DNA from: an uncultured Clostridia bacterium | GTDB taxonomy: Bacteria > Bacillota > Clostridia > TANB77 > CAG-508 | DNA length: 38,001 bases | Direction: 5' to 3' | NCBI GenBank assembly: GCA_948530865.1 | Contig: CAOTKV010000019.1 | Location: forward strand, 1 to 38,001 | Program-made: the position numbers and the translations under genes | Notes under the pieces: generated by a model | The model's input: the letters and a program-made list of their open reading frames with translations, nothing else | Database searches by the model: none | Told to the model about the DNA's origin: nothing | Part shown: one piece after another, positions 21,605 to 30,296 of the stretch | How positions within the stretch are numbered: the first letter of the stretch is position 1 | Layout of the letters: the number at the start of each line of letters is the position of its first letter

Positions 21605-22933
21605 ATGGAAAAAAGATTACGGAGTTTCGGAGTAGCATTTTTGGCTGTAGTTATGCTATTTGTACTGTTTAGGAATACAGTAGCATATGCGGATGAAAGT
21701 GCAGAAGGTTACACTGTTGTTACAGACAATGCAGGATTGCTGAGTGAAGAACAAATTGCTGAGATTAATGAAATTTCTAAGCAGTTTGAGTTGCTGAAAC
21801 CAGCATTGTATGTAGAAAACTGTGATGAGAGAACCTGTACACAAAGTTATACTAATGATCTTTCTAAAAAGATGTATAATGAAATTTTCGGAAATAACAA
21901 GCATGGAATTATCATTGTATTTTCTTTTTATAAAGAAGCTAATGGGTATTATTCTGTTACTTATGGCGATAAGCTGAAAATTGACGAATCAAAAGTATCA
22001 AGGTTAATTGAAGGCTCATATCATGACTATCCAACAGATAGTACTTGGATTACAGGAAGTTTTAAGCTATGTACTGATTATTTTTCCAGCGTTGAATACA
22101 ATATTGTTCATGCAGATGAAATAGCAGAGCAGAAGGCAAAAGAAGAAACAGAATTTAAAGCTGATTTTATTAAGCTAAGTAAAATTCTCTTTGTAATTGC
22201 TTTAATTATTGCAATTATATTTCTTGGATTAAGTCTTCACCAGAATAAAAAGGAATATGAGAAAAACCTTCTTGAAAAGGAGAAAAGAATCAAGAAATTA
22301 CAGGGAGAAAATACTACTTTAACAAGCAAATTAGAAACTGCTGAAAGAGATGCAATGAATCTCAGAAAATGGAAGAAAGATGCTAATAGCATTGACAGTA
22401 ATATTCAGGAAAAAATAGAAGATTTTAGAGCAAAGCGGACAGCAGAAAACTTTGATTCTAAATATTCGAAATATACCAGTAAAGAAGTTGAGGCAAGTGA
22501 TTATCATACTTTGGAGAGAATGATAAGTGAGTATGAGAAATTATCGTCAGCTGAAAAACACTATGTAACTATTAATATGGATGAAGTTTCAGAAAGAAAG
22601 GTAGAATCTGAAAAGCTTTATGCAAAAGAAGCAGAAGAGAAGATTGAAAAAATTTGCAGATCTGCTAATGGCGACAGACATCACAGATCTGAACTGGAAG
22701 ATGCTGTAAGATATTACCATCATATTCCATCTTCTGTACGGATTCTGATTGCAGCGAGCCTGATTAAGCGTTTAAATTCAATGAATGATGATGCTCAGAA
22801 AGATTATAAAAGGTATAAAAGACAACAGGAAGAATTGCATTCATCCAGTAGCTATAGCTCGAGTTCTAGCACCTTCGGAGGAAGCTTTGGTGGTGGTGGA
22901 ACATTTGGCGGTGGCTTTGGTGGCGGACATTAA
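21605..22933 (+). CDS. Secreted/membrane TPM-domain protein with Gly-rich tail
   Basis: 442 residues. A signal peptide (1-29, ending VAYA) is followed by a TPM domain (about 36-165: VVTDNAGLLSEEQIAEINEI, KHGIIIVFSFY). Next are a transmembrane helix (about 195-214), a coiled coil (about 218-265), a helical region and a Ser/Gly-rich tail (about 408-442, SFGGGGTFGGGFGGG). TPM proteins (YgcG/BA42482-like) place the TPM domain outside and the tail on the far side of one membrane helix; the biochemical role is uncertain. The ribosome-binding site ATGGAGGT is strong. It is monocistronic between terminators. Codon use matches the 7440-13496 island, not upp or aspS. It shares the domain type with the 12951 gene. 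Confidence 0.82.
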   Translation: MEKRLRSFGVAFLAVVMLFVLFRNTVAYADESAEGYTVVTDNAGLLSEEQIAEINEISKQFELLKPALYVENCDERTCTQSYTNDLSKKMYNEIFGNNKHGIIIVFSFYKEANGYYSVTYGDKLKIDESKVSRLIEGSYHDYPTDSTWITGSFKLCTDYFSSVEYNIVHADEIAEQKAKEETEFKADFIKLSKILFVIALIIAIIFLGLSLHQNKKEYEKNLLEKEKRIKKLQGENTTLTSKLETAERDAMNLRKWKKDANSIDSNIQEKIEDFRAKRTAENFDSKYSKYTSKEVEASDYHTLERMISEYEKLSSAEKHYVTINMDEVSERKVESEKLYAKEAEEKIEKICRSANGDRHHRSELEDAVRYYHHIPSSVRILIAASLIKRLNSMNDDAQKDYKRYKRQQEELHSSSSYSSSSSTFGGSFGGGGTFGGGFGGGH

Positions 22934-22952
22934 TAAAATGAAACTCGTAATC

Positions 22953-22984
22953 AAAACCTCTTGGAATTTATCCAAGAGGTTTTT
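22953..22984 (+). terminator. Terminator of the TPM-domain gene
   Basis: AAAACCTCTTGGA (22953-22965), five-base loop, TCCAAGAGGTTTT (22971-22983). Confidence 0.93.
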
Positions 22985-23003
22985 ACTATTTTATATGAAT
23001 ATA

Positions 23004-23032
23004 TTGAAAAAAAATAGCAAATAATGTATAAT
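23004..23032 (+). promoter_or_regulatory. Sigma-A promoter of aspS
   Basis: TTGAAA (23004-23009), a 17-base spacer, TATAAT (23027-23032). Confidence 0.85.
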
Positions 23033-23067
23033 GTATCCACATTTTGAGATAAAAGAGGGGATAACAT

Positions 23068-24831
23068 ATGGTTAATGAATATAGAACTCACAGTTGTGGA
23101 GAATTAAGAATTACAGATGTTAATAATGAAGTAAGATTAGCAGGATTTGTACAAACAGTAAGAAATCTAGGAAAAATGGTTTTTATAGATTTAAGAGATG
23201 AAAAAGGAATTACTCAAATTGTAATATCTGAAGAAACAGCTTGTGAAATGAAAGATATAACAAAAGAATGTACTTTAACAGTAACAGGAACAGTTGTGGA
23301 AAGAGCAAGTAAGAATGATAAAATTCCTACAGGAGATATAGAAATTGTTGCTAAAGAAATTACTGTTTTAGGAAAATGTAGAAATGCTTTACCTTTTGAA
23401 ATAAATGTTGATGGACAAAATGTTAGAGAAGATTTAAGATTAGAATATAGATTTTTAGATTTAAGAAATGAAAATATTCATAAAAATATACTTTTACGTT
23501 CAAAAATATTAAAAGATTTTAGAAAAGCAATGGATGAATTAGAATTTACAGAAATTCAAACTCCAATTCTTGCAAATTCTTCACCAGAAGGGGCAAGAGA
23601 CTTCTTAGTTCCAAGTAGATTACATCCAGGTGAATTCTATGCACTTCCACAAGCACCACAACAATTTAAACAACTATTAATGGTTTCTGGATTTAGCAAA
23701 TATTATCAAATTGCACCATGTTTTAGAGACGAAGATCCTAGAGCAGATCGTTCACCAGGAGAATTTTACCAATTAGATTTTGAAACAAGTTTTACAACTC
23801 AAGAAGATGTATTTAATATAATTGAAAATGTATTACCAAGAGTTTTTAAAGAAAATACAAGTTGGAAAGTAGATGAAGGACCATTTATAAGAATACCTTT
23901 TAAAGAAGCTATGGAAAAATATGGTTCAGATAAACCAGATTTAAGAAATCCTCTAGTAATTAGTGATTTAACAGATATTTTTGAAGGTACAGAATTTAAC
24001 GCTTTTAAAGATAAAACAGTTAAAGCTTTAGTTACTGAAAATATGGAAGATAAGCCAAGAAAGTTTTTTGATAATATGTCTGCTTATGCTGTTGATGAAC
24101 TTGAAGCTAAAGGTCTAGCTTGGGTAAAAGTAGATAGTGAAGGAAACTTAAATGGTGGAATTAGCAAATTTATAGATGATGACAGAAAAGCAAAAATCTT
24201 TGAAAGAATGAATATTAAACCAGGAAGTGCAATATACTTTGTAGCAGACGAATATAATAAAGCAGTAAAAATTGCAGGTGGTATTAGAATAAAACTTGGA
24301 AATGAACTAGATTTATTAGAAAAAGATGTTTACAGATTTTGCTTTATAGTAGATTTTCCTATGTATGAATTATCAGATGAAGGAACTATAGATTTCAATC
24401 ATAATCCATTTTCAATGCCACAAGGTGGTTTAGATGCATTAGAAAATAAAAATCCACTAGATATTTATGCATATCAATATGATGCAGTATGTAATGGATA
24501 TGAAATTTTATCTGGTGCAGTAAGAAATCATGATCAAGATATTATGATAAAAGCATTTGAAATAGCAGGATACACAGTTGAAGATGTAAAAGGAAAATTT
24601 GGAGCATTATTTAATGCATTTAGTTATGGAACACCACCACATGCAGGAGCTGCGGCTGGAATTGATAGAATTGTTATGCTTCTTGCTAAAGAAGATAATA
24701 TAAGAGAAGTTATTGCTTTTCCAAAGAATAAAAAAGCAAGAGATTTATTAATGAATGCACCTTCTAAAGTTTTTGATAAACAATTAGAAGAGGTACATAT
24801 AAAATTAGACTTAGGAAATATTGATAAATAA
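23068..24831 (+). CDS. aspS: Aspartyl-tRNA synthetase, bacterial type
   Basis: 587 residues. The N-terminal OB-fold anticodon-binding domain is about 1-105 (VRLAGFVQTVRNLGKMVFIDLRD). The class II catalytic core has ETPILANSSPEGARDF-like QTPILANSSPEGARDF, FRDEDPRADRSPGEFYQLD and the closing motif 3 GIDRIVMLLA. A GAD insertion domain (about 285-410) marks the bacterial form. The Leu in RNLGKM, at the position where non-discriminating enzymes tend to have His, suggests a discriminating enzyme charging only tRNA-Asp; that is inference. The ribosome-binding site is AGAGGGGA. The NlpC/P60 gene follows within 13 bases, so the two are likely co-transcribed. Confidence 0.97.
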   Translation: MVNEYRTHSCGELRITDVNNEVRLAGFVQTVRNLGKMVFIDLRDEKGITQIVISEETACEMKDITKECTLTVTGTVVERASKNDKIPTGDIEIVAKEITVLGKCRNALPFEINVDGQNVREDLRLEYRFLDLRNENIHKNILLRSKILKDFRKAMDELEFTEIQTPILANSSPEGARDFLVPSRLHPGEFYALPQAPQQFKQLLMVSGFSKYYQIAPCFRDEDPRADRSPGEFYQLDFETSFTTQEDVFNIIENVLPRVFKENTSWKVDEGPFIRIPFKEAMEKYGSDKPDLRNPLVISDLTDIFEGTEFNAFKDKTVKALVTENMEDKPRKFFDNMSAYAVDELEAKGLAWVKVDSEGNLNGGISKFIDDDRKAKIFERMNIKPGSAIYFVADEYNKAVKIAGGIRIKLGNELDLLEKDVYRFCFIVDFPMYELSDEGTIDFNHNPFSMPQGGLDALENKNPLDIYAYQYDAVCNGYEILSGAVRNHDQDIMIKAFEIAGYTVEDVKGKFGALFNAFSYGTPPHAGAAAGIDRIVMLLAKEDNIREVIAFPKNKKARDLLMNAPSKVFDKQLEEVHIKLDLGNIDK

Positions 24832-24844
24832 AGGAATGTATTTT

Positions 24845-26293
24845 ATGAAATTTATTGAAAAAATATTTGTAATTTTTTGCTTTGTAACTATTATATTAAT
24901 TGGAACAGCATTTGCAGAATCAGGAACAGTAAATGTTAGTGCTACTAGATTAAGAAAAGAAAATAATACTGATTCAGATATCATAACAAATATATATGAA
25001 GATGATAAAGTAGAAATATTAGGTGAGGCAGGAGATTGGTATCAAGTTAAATATGAAGGAGATACAGGATATGTAAAAAAACAATATATTACAATATCAA
25101 AAACAAATTCAAATACAAATTCAAATACAAATTCAAATACTAATTCAAATACTAATTCAAATGCTAATAATAATACTAATATATCATCTAATAATGTAGC
25201 CTCTAATGCAACTACTAATAATACAGTTGAAAATACTTCTGTTAATGATGAAACTTCTATTGCACAACCAACAACAGATTCTTCAAGTGTTACTACTAAT
25301 TCAGTAGCTATTTTGAGAAATCTTCCAAGTATGATTTCTGCATCGATAGTTCAAATAGAACAATCAAAACAATTAACCAAAATTACTGAAATGGGAAATT
25401 GGGCACAAGTTACAGATGGAAATATAACAGGATGGATTTCAAAATCAAAGATAATAAATTCAACAGTAGTAGAACCAATTAATAGCTCTGATTTTTCGAA
25501 TGATAATATAGTAAACGAAAATACTGCAGAAAATACTACTACAGTAAATAACACTAATACAGTAACAAATAATACAGCAAATACGAATACTGTTTCTAAT
25601 GAAACTACTGTTAATAAAACAGGAATTATAAATGTAGAAACAGCAAAAGTTAGAGAATCTGCTAACAGTACTGCTACAGTTGTAGAATTTTTAGACTATA
25701 ATGATAAAGTAACAATTATTGCAGAAGATGGTGAATGGTATAAAATTACAAGTTCAAAAGCTTCTGGATATGTAAATAAAAGATTAATTACACTTGCAGA
25801 AGATGAACAACAACTAACTTCAAGAGGCTTAGAAGAAAGTAGAATTGGAGAAGATGATACAGTTATTAGTAAACAAGAAAATGAATCTTTAACTCAAGCT
25901 TTAAATAATAGTAATAATGGAGACCAAGTATCTGAATATGCAAAACAATATTTAGGTTATGCTTATGTAGTTGGAGGAAAAACACCAACTTCAGGCTTTG
26001 ATTGTTCAGGTTTTACAAGATATGTATATTCAAATTTTGGATATAGTTTAGGAAGTACTGCTGCAAGTCAAACAGATGTTGGTGCAGAAGTTACAAGAGA
26101 TGATTTACAAGTTGGAGATTTAATATTATTTTATAATGAGGGAAAATCTTCAATAGGACATACAGGAATTTATTTAGGAGATGGAAATTTTATACATGCT
26201 GCAAATCCTCAAAGAGGAGTTGTAACAGATAATTTGAATACAAATTCTTATTATAATGAAAGATTTGTATCAGCAAGAAGAATTGTAAAATAA
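24845..26293 (+). CDS. Secreted SH3-domain NlpC/P60 peptidoglycan hydrolase
   Basis: 482 residues from the ATG at 24845, chosen because AAGGA lies nine bases upstream and the product starts with a clean signal peptide (MKFIEKIFVIFCF...GTAFA). An in-frame ATG at 24821 would overlap aspS. Domains: SH3b 1 (about 22-80), an Asn/Ser/Thr-rich linker built on a 12-base repeat, SH3b 2 (about 150-205), a second Asn/Thr linker, SH3b 3 (about 258-315) and NlpC/P60 (about 360-482). The catalytic Cys is in FDCSGF, the His in GHTGIYLG and the third polar residue near FIHAAN. It likely cleaves cell-wall peptides. Confidence 0.92.
   Translation: MKFIEKIFVIFCFVTIILIGTAFAESGTVNVSATRLRKENNTDSDIITNIYEDDKVEILGEAGDWYQVKYEGDTGYVKKQYITISKTNSNTNSNTNSNTNSNTNSNANNNTNISSNNVASNATTNNTVENTSVNDETSIAQPTTDSSSVTTNSVAILRNLPSMISASIVQIEQSKQLTKITEMGNWAQVTDGNITGWISKSKIINSTVVEPINSSDFSNDNIVNENTAENTTTVNNTNTVTNNTANTNTVSNETTVNKTGIINVETAKVRESANSTATVVEFLDYNDKVTIIAEDGEWYKITSSKASGYVNKRLITLAEDEQQLTSRGLEESRIGEDDTVISKQENESLTQALNNSNNGDQVSEYAKQYLGYAYVVGGKTPTSGFDCSGFTRYVYSNFGYSLGSTAASQTDVGAEVTRDDLQVGDLILFYNEGKSSIGHTGIYLGDGNFIHAANPQRGVVTDNLNTNSYYNERFVSARRIVK
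25106..25165 (+). repeat. 12-base tandem repeat in the linker
   Basis: Five units of AATTCAAATACA or close variants at 25106, 25118, 25130, 25142 and 25154, coding repeated Asn-Ser-Asn-Thr. Such arrays change length easily by slippage, altering the linker between SH3 domains. Confidence 0.9.
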
Positions 26294-26324
26294 ATGCTTG
26301 GGGGCTAGCTATGGAGGTTAGCAA

Positions 26325-28511
26325 ATGAAAATGAAAGCATTAATTATATTAGTAATTATGGGGCTATGTTACGACATAGCTCTAATTTTATCTTTAGAGA
26401 AAATTTACCCAGAACAATCTGAGATTACTTTTAGTGGAGAGATACTAGAAAATAAAAATGAAAACACTTATATAGTAAAAGTTTTAGAAAATAAAAAGAT
26501 TCCCAAAAGTAAAAATACAAAATTAATTTTATATTCAAAAGCCGAATATTTTGCAGGAGATATATTAAGAATAGAAGGAAATTTTGAAAAAGGTGAAATT
26601 GATAGAAATTATAAAGGTTTTAATTATAGAAGATACTTAAAACAAAATAAAATATATGGAATTGTATTTTCAAAATCTGAAGAAATCATTGATAAAAGAA
26701 AAGATATAAATTTTATTTTTGAAAAAATAAATAAAGCGTTTAATTCTCAAATTGATAAGTTGTATAAGGATGAATATTCTGGATTTATGAAAGGAATATT
26801 AATAGGAAATAAGAATGAATTAGATGTACAAATAGAAAATAATTTTAAAACAGCTAATATTTCACATATTTTAGCAATTTCAGGATTACATATATCATTT
26901 ATTATAATAGGTGTAAAATTTGTATTAGATAAATTAATAAATAGCAAAAAAATAAAAAGTTTTATATTAATAATTTTTTTTATATTCTTTTGGTTTATAA
27001 CAGGAAAATCAATTTCTTGTATGAGAGCTTGTATTATGAATATATTGGTAATTTTAAGTTCAATATTTTATAGGAAAAATAGTTTTTATATTAGTTTTAT
27101 ATATTCATTAATTTTTATAATAGTATTAAATCCATATCATATTTTTAGTGTTTCAATGTGGCTATCATATTTAGGAACACTTGGAATTGTTCTTTTATAT
27201 AATTTGTTTTATAAAATTTTAAATAAAAAGTTAAAAAGTAAATTTATTTCAAAAAGTTTTGCATTAAGTTTGTCTGCACAAATTTTAATATTTCCAGTAA
27301 TGATATATGTTTTTAATATTTTTTCTTTAAATTTTTTTATAGCAAATATTGTAGTCTCATTTTTTATTAGTTATATACTTGCTATTGGATATATTAGTGT
27401 CTTTATTTCATTTATTTTTTTACCTTTTGCACAAGTTCTTGTACATATAGAAAATTTAATGCTTTATATTGTTTTTAAAACAGCTGAAATTACTAGCAAT
27501 CTACCGTTTTCAAAAATTACTTTAGTAACTCCAAGTTTTATTTTTATTATTTTATATTATATATTAATGTTTTATTTTTCAATTTATTTTAAAAATAATA
27601 AATTCAAAATGTTAAAAGTTATTTTAAATTTGAATTTTAGAATAATAGTAAAGAAATTATTTATATTTATAACAATAATTATATTAATTAGTCAAATTAA
27701 TATAATAGATTTTAAATTAAAGATTTATTTTTTGGATGTTGGACAAGGAGATTGTACTTTAATAAGAACTCCATATGGAAAAAATATTATTATTGATGGT
27801 GGAGATGGAAACTCAGACAAATATGATTATGGAGAAAAAGTAGTTTATCCATATTTGTTAGATAGAAGAATAAAAAAGATAGATTATTTAGTGGCATCTC
27901 ATGCAGATAGCGACCACATGGGCGGATTGATATATATTTTAGAAAATATGAAGGTTGAGCAAATATTATTAGGAATTCAGAGCCAAGAGTCAAATCAGTT
28001 AAAAGATTTAATTGATATAGCAAATAAAAAGAAAGTAAAAATAATTATATTGAAAGCGGGGGATGAAATAAAAATAGATAAAGATATTAGAATTAAAGTA
28101 CTATTTCCAATAAAAAATAACTTAATATTAGAAAATAGTTTAAATAATAATTCATTAGTATTTAAATTAAAATATAATAATTTTTCAATGCTTTTTACTG
28201 GAGATATTGAGGAAATCGCAGAAAATGAATTAATTAATTTGTACAAAGATAATTTGAAATCAACAATATTAAAAATTGCACATCATGGTTCTAAATCTTC
28301 ATCTAGTAAAGAATTTTTAAAAAGTGTGTCTCCACAAATTGCAGTAATAGGAGTAGGAAAGAAAAACAAGTATGGTCATCCAAATGAAGAAGTATTATTA
28401 AGATTAAAAAATTATGGAATTAATATTTATAGAACAGATGAATCTGGAGAAATTGAAATTGAAGTAAAAGAAAATGGAGAATATAGAGTAAATTGCTATT
28501 TGTGTGAGTGA
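26325..28511 (+). CDS. comEC: ComEC/Rec2 DNA-uptake channel protein
   Basis: 728 residues, full length. An N-terminal extracellular OB-like domain (about 25-125) is followed by the competence domain with about eight to ten membrane helices (ISHILAISGLHISF, SCMRACIMNI). The C-terminal metallo-beta-lactamase-like domain is about 465-728, with FLDVGQGDC, SHADSDHMGG, FTGDIEE and IAHHGSKSSS. It forms the inner-membrane channel for transforming DNA; the lactamase-like domain is proposed to degrade the non-transported strand. The ribosome-binding site GGAGG (26313-26317) lies in the loop of a small hairpin, GCTAGC/GTTAGC (26304-26322). No other competence gene is in the window. Confidence 0.93.
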   Translation: MKMKALIILVIMGLCYDIALILSLEKIYPEQSEITFSGEILENKNENTYIVKVLENKKIPKSKNTKLILYSKAEYFAGDILRIEGNFEKGEIDRNYKGFNYRRYLKQNKIYGIVFSKSEEIIDKRKDINFIFEKINKAFNSQIDKLYKDEYSGFMKGILIGNKNELDVQIENNFKTANISHILAISGLHISFIIIGVKFVLDKLINSKKIKSFILIIFFIFFWFITGKSISCMRACIMNILVILSSIFYRKNSFYISFIYSLIFIIVLNPYHIFSVSMWLSYLGTLGIVLLYNLFYKILNKKLKSKFISKSFALSLSAQILIFPVMIYVFNIFSLNFFIANIVVSFFISYILAIGYISVFISFIFLPFAQVLVHIENLMLYIVFKTAEITSNLPFSKITLVTPSFIFIILYYILMFYFSIYFKNNKFKMLKVILNLNFRIIVKKLFIFITIIILISQINIIDFKLKIYFLDVGQGDCTLIRTPYGKNIIIDGGDGNSDKYDYGEKVVYPYLLDRRIKKIDYLVASHADSDHMGGLIYILENMKVEQILLGIQSQESNQLKDLIDIANKKKVKIIILKAGDEIKIDKDIRIKVLFPIKNNLILENSLNNNSLVFKLKYNNFSMLFTGDIEEIAENELINLYKDNLKSTILKIAHHGSKSSSSKEFLKSVSPQIAVIGVGKKNKYGHPNEEVLLRLKNYGINIYRTDESGEIEIEVKENGEYRVNCYLCE

Positions 28512-28595
28512 ATTTTTTATGACTTTTAATTATTCTACAAAGCTTTAATGAAGATGTGCCAAAAAATTACTCATCAAATAACAATTTCTAAATAA

Positions 28596-28736
28596 CATAA
28601 CAAAAGAAGAATAATCGGCTTTGTTTCAGAGATGTTCGAAAATCCGAAAGATGAGAGAGCCTTTGTTGTAACTAATGCAACTATCGCAAGAATGGTAAGA
28701 GATATTTTTTTACTGCAATTAAATAAGAGGCTATAA
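28596..28736 (+). pseudogene. Remnant of a foreign gene (C-terminal fragment)
   Basis: An open stretch from the stop at 28593 to TAA at 28734 reads GFVSEMFENPKDERAF, VVTNATIARMVRDIF and LLQLNKRL. It looks like real protein: amphipathic, and with C/G-containing codons (ATC, GCC, CCG, CTG) unlike the AT-rich surroundings. It has no credible start or ribosome-binding site and is followed by a terminator hairpin, as a gene's 3' end would be. The parent family was not recognised. Confidence 0.4.
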
Positions 28737-28737
28737 A

Positions 28738-28771
28738 AAACTCTTCTGTTATCACTGTTACAGAAGAGTTT
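28738..28771 (+). terminator. Terminator-like hairpin after the gene remnant
   Basis: AAACTCTTCTGT (28738-28749) pairs perfectly with ACAGAAGAGTTT (28760-28771); an A run precedes the stem, and there is no long T run after it. Confidence 0.65.
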
Positions 28772-28849
28772 AGGAAATGGCAAATTAATAGCCATGTTTT
28801 GGTAGGCGGTTGACAAACTGACCTTTTTTAATGTTTAGTAGTAGAAATG

Positions 28850-28887
28850 AAAAAACTGGTGAAGCTCTATTTAAATAGCCTCACCAG
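28850..28887 (-). terminator. Terminator of pncB
   Basis: Bases 28856-28887 form a stem (CTGGTGA ... TCACCAG outer part, TATTT/AAATA inner part with small bulges). On the minus strand it is followed by six T (28855-28850). Confidence 0.85.
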
Positions 28888-28913
28888 TAGTGATAAAACT
28901 TATTTAATTCTGA

Positions 28914-30119
28914 TTACTCGTGTGTCATGCGCCAATCAATACTTCTTTGCAAATAGTCAACATATGCTGGATTTTTGCACATCCCTTTACCAGGAGTGTC
29001 AGAAATTTTGGCAACATCCTGTCCATTACAAGCTGTGGTCTTCATGACAATGTTCAAAGCAGGCACTTTAGTATCATTGGACAAATACGTACCAATACCA
29101 AAAGCAACCTTTGCACGACCAGCAAAGTGAGCATTAAGGTTATGAGCATTTTCGAAGTCTAGGCTGTCGCTGAACAGCAATGTCTTTGTTGTTGCATCAA
29201 TGTTCAAGTTCTTATAGTGAGCAATCATCTTCTCACCCCACTCATAGGGATCCCCGCTGTCATGACGTACGCCGCTAAAAAGTGTGGCATAGGTTTTCTG
29301 GAAGTCTTTAAGGAAACAGTCAGTTGTGATTGCATCTGTTAAAGCAGTACCGTTCAGTACGCCATATTCCTTTACCCATGCCTCCATTGCATACCAGTTA
29401 GAGTATGCTGGATTGTGCTTGTGGTCGCCTTGACCAACGCACATAATCCACTCATGAGCCATGGTGCCAACAGGGGTTACACCATATTTCTTGGCAAGGT
29501 ATACATTAGATGTGCCCACACACTTGGAAGCGTGATATGTGGAATTATTCTTGCAAAGCATCTTTACAGCCAAATCCTGTGCTTCAGCAGAAAGACGACG
29601 GCGAAGGCCAAATTCACTGAACACTCCAATGTTATAAGTGCCATCGATTAGCCATTGAATCTTTTTCTGCAACCTTTCCTTAAAGGATGCAAAAAGCTCC
29701 TCGTAGTTGTAGTTCATCCTGAAGTACACTTCGTTTACGATAGAGAGTACTGGAATTTCATACATAGATGTGTTAAGCCAAGTCCCCTTAGCTTCGATTG
29801 TGATACCACAATCACCATCTTCAATAATCTCAAAGTCCTCATATCGAGGCTGCCAAAGACGAAGGAAATCAACATAAGATCCGTGAATCCATTCGATATT
29901 ATCAAGATATTCGAGCTCATCTTTTTTGAAACGAAGTTTGCAGTATTCCTGAATCTGATGCTTGATTTCAGCAACCATTTCTTTGCTAAATTTTACGTCC
30001 TTGTTGCGACACCTGAAGCTCCAGGTTGTTTTGTAGCTGGGAAACTGGTGATAAATTGCCTGTCCCATGCTGAACTTGTACATGTCTGTTTCTAAAAGAC
30101 TTGTGATAATAGGTTTCAT
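28914..30119 (-). CDS. pncB: Nicotinate phosphoribosyltransferase, PncB type
   Basis: 401 residues. It makes nicotinate mononucleotide from nicotinate and PRPP for NAD salvage. Family motifs: SLLETDMYKFSMGQA at the start, FGLRRRLS, VGTSN, GTMAHEW, ALTDAITTDCFL, GVRHDSGDPYEWGEK and FGIGTYL. Length and motifs match the Escherichia coli PncB group rather than the longer Gram-positive form, which is unusual for this genome. Codon use, rich in C- and G-ending codons on the coding strand, also differs from comEC and clpE, suggesting acquisition by transfer. The ribosome-binding site AAGGAGGA is strong. Its promoter and terminator isolate it as a single-gene unit. Confidence 0.95.
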   Translation of the reverse strand: MKPIITSLLETDMYKFSMGQAIYHQFPSYKTTWSFRCRNKDVKFSKEMVAEIKHQIQEYCKLRFKKDELEYLDNIEWIHGSYVDFLRLWQPRYEDFEIIEDGDCGITIEAKGTWLNTSMYEIPVLSIVNEVYFRMNYNYEELFASFKERLQKKIQWLIDGTYNIGVFSEFGLRRRLSAEAQDLAVKMLCKNNSTYHASKCVGTSNVYLAKKYGVTPVGTMAHEWIMCVGQGDHKHNPAYSNWYAMEAWVKEYGVLNGTALTDAITTDCFLKDFQKTYATLFSGVRHDSGDPYEWGEKMIAHYKNLNIDATTKTLLFSDSLDFENAHNLNAHFAGRAKVAFGIGTYLSNDTKVPALNIVMKTTACNGQDVAKISDTPGKGMCKNPAYVDYLQRSIDWRMTHE

Positions 30120-30214
30120 ATGGAAATCCTCCTTGTTGTTTAGAATGTGAGTTTTAGCTTATTATGTATAAAAAAGTATATTATATCCATTAATAAGTAT
30201 TAAGTTACCAAATT

Positions 30215-30243
30215 ATTATATCATTGTTTACATAAGGAAACAA
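30215..30243 (-). promoter_or_regulatory. Sigma-A promoter of pncB
   Basis: On the minus strand TTGTTT (30243-30238), a 17-base spacer, TATAAT (30220-30215). The -35 is half of an inverted repeat TTGTTT...AAACAA (30224-30243), possibly an operator. Confidence 0.7.
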
Positions 30244-30261
30244 TATGGAGATGAAATTTTT

Positions 30262-30291
30262 TGAATAAAAATCTATTTTAAAACCATACTA
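30262..30291 (+). promoter_or_regulatory. Sigma-G promoter of the bofC-like gene
   Basis: TGAATA (30262-30267), a 17-base spacer, CATACTA (30285-30291). Both boxes are exact matches to the classic B. subtilis sigma-G consensus (TGMATA, 17-18 bases, CATACTA). The ATG at 30297 is five bases beyond the -10, at the expected transcription start, so the mRNA should be leaderless. Confidence 0.75.
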
Positions 30292-30296
30292 CTTTT

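Larger units (their letters stand above)
28512..28913. other. 402-base stretch without an intact gene
   Basis: It lies between comEC and pncB. It holds a 47-codon gene remnant (28596-28736), a terminator-like hairpin (28738-28771) and the pncB terminator (28850-28887). Between them are short inverted pieces (for example GGC...GCC near 28788) and no open frame I would support. Confidence 0.6.

Noticed and set aside
29655..30095. Plus-strand open frame opposite pncB
   Set aside because: It is antisense to a clearly conserved enzyme, with no ribosome-binding site and no recognisable protein features.
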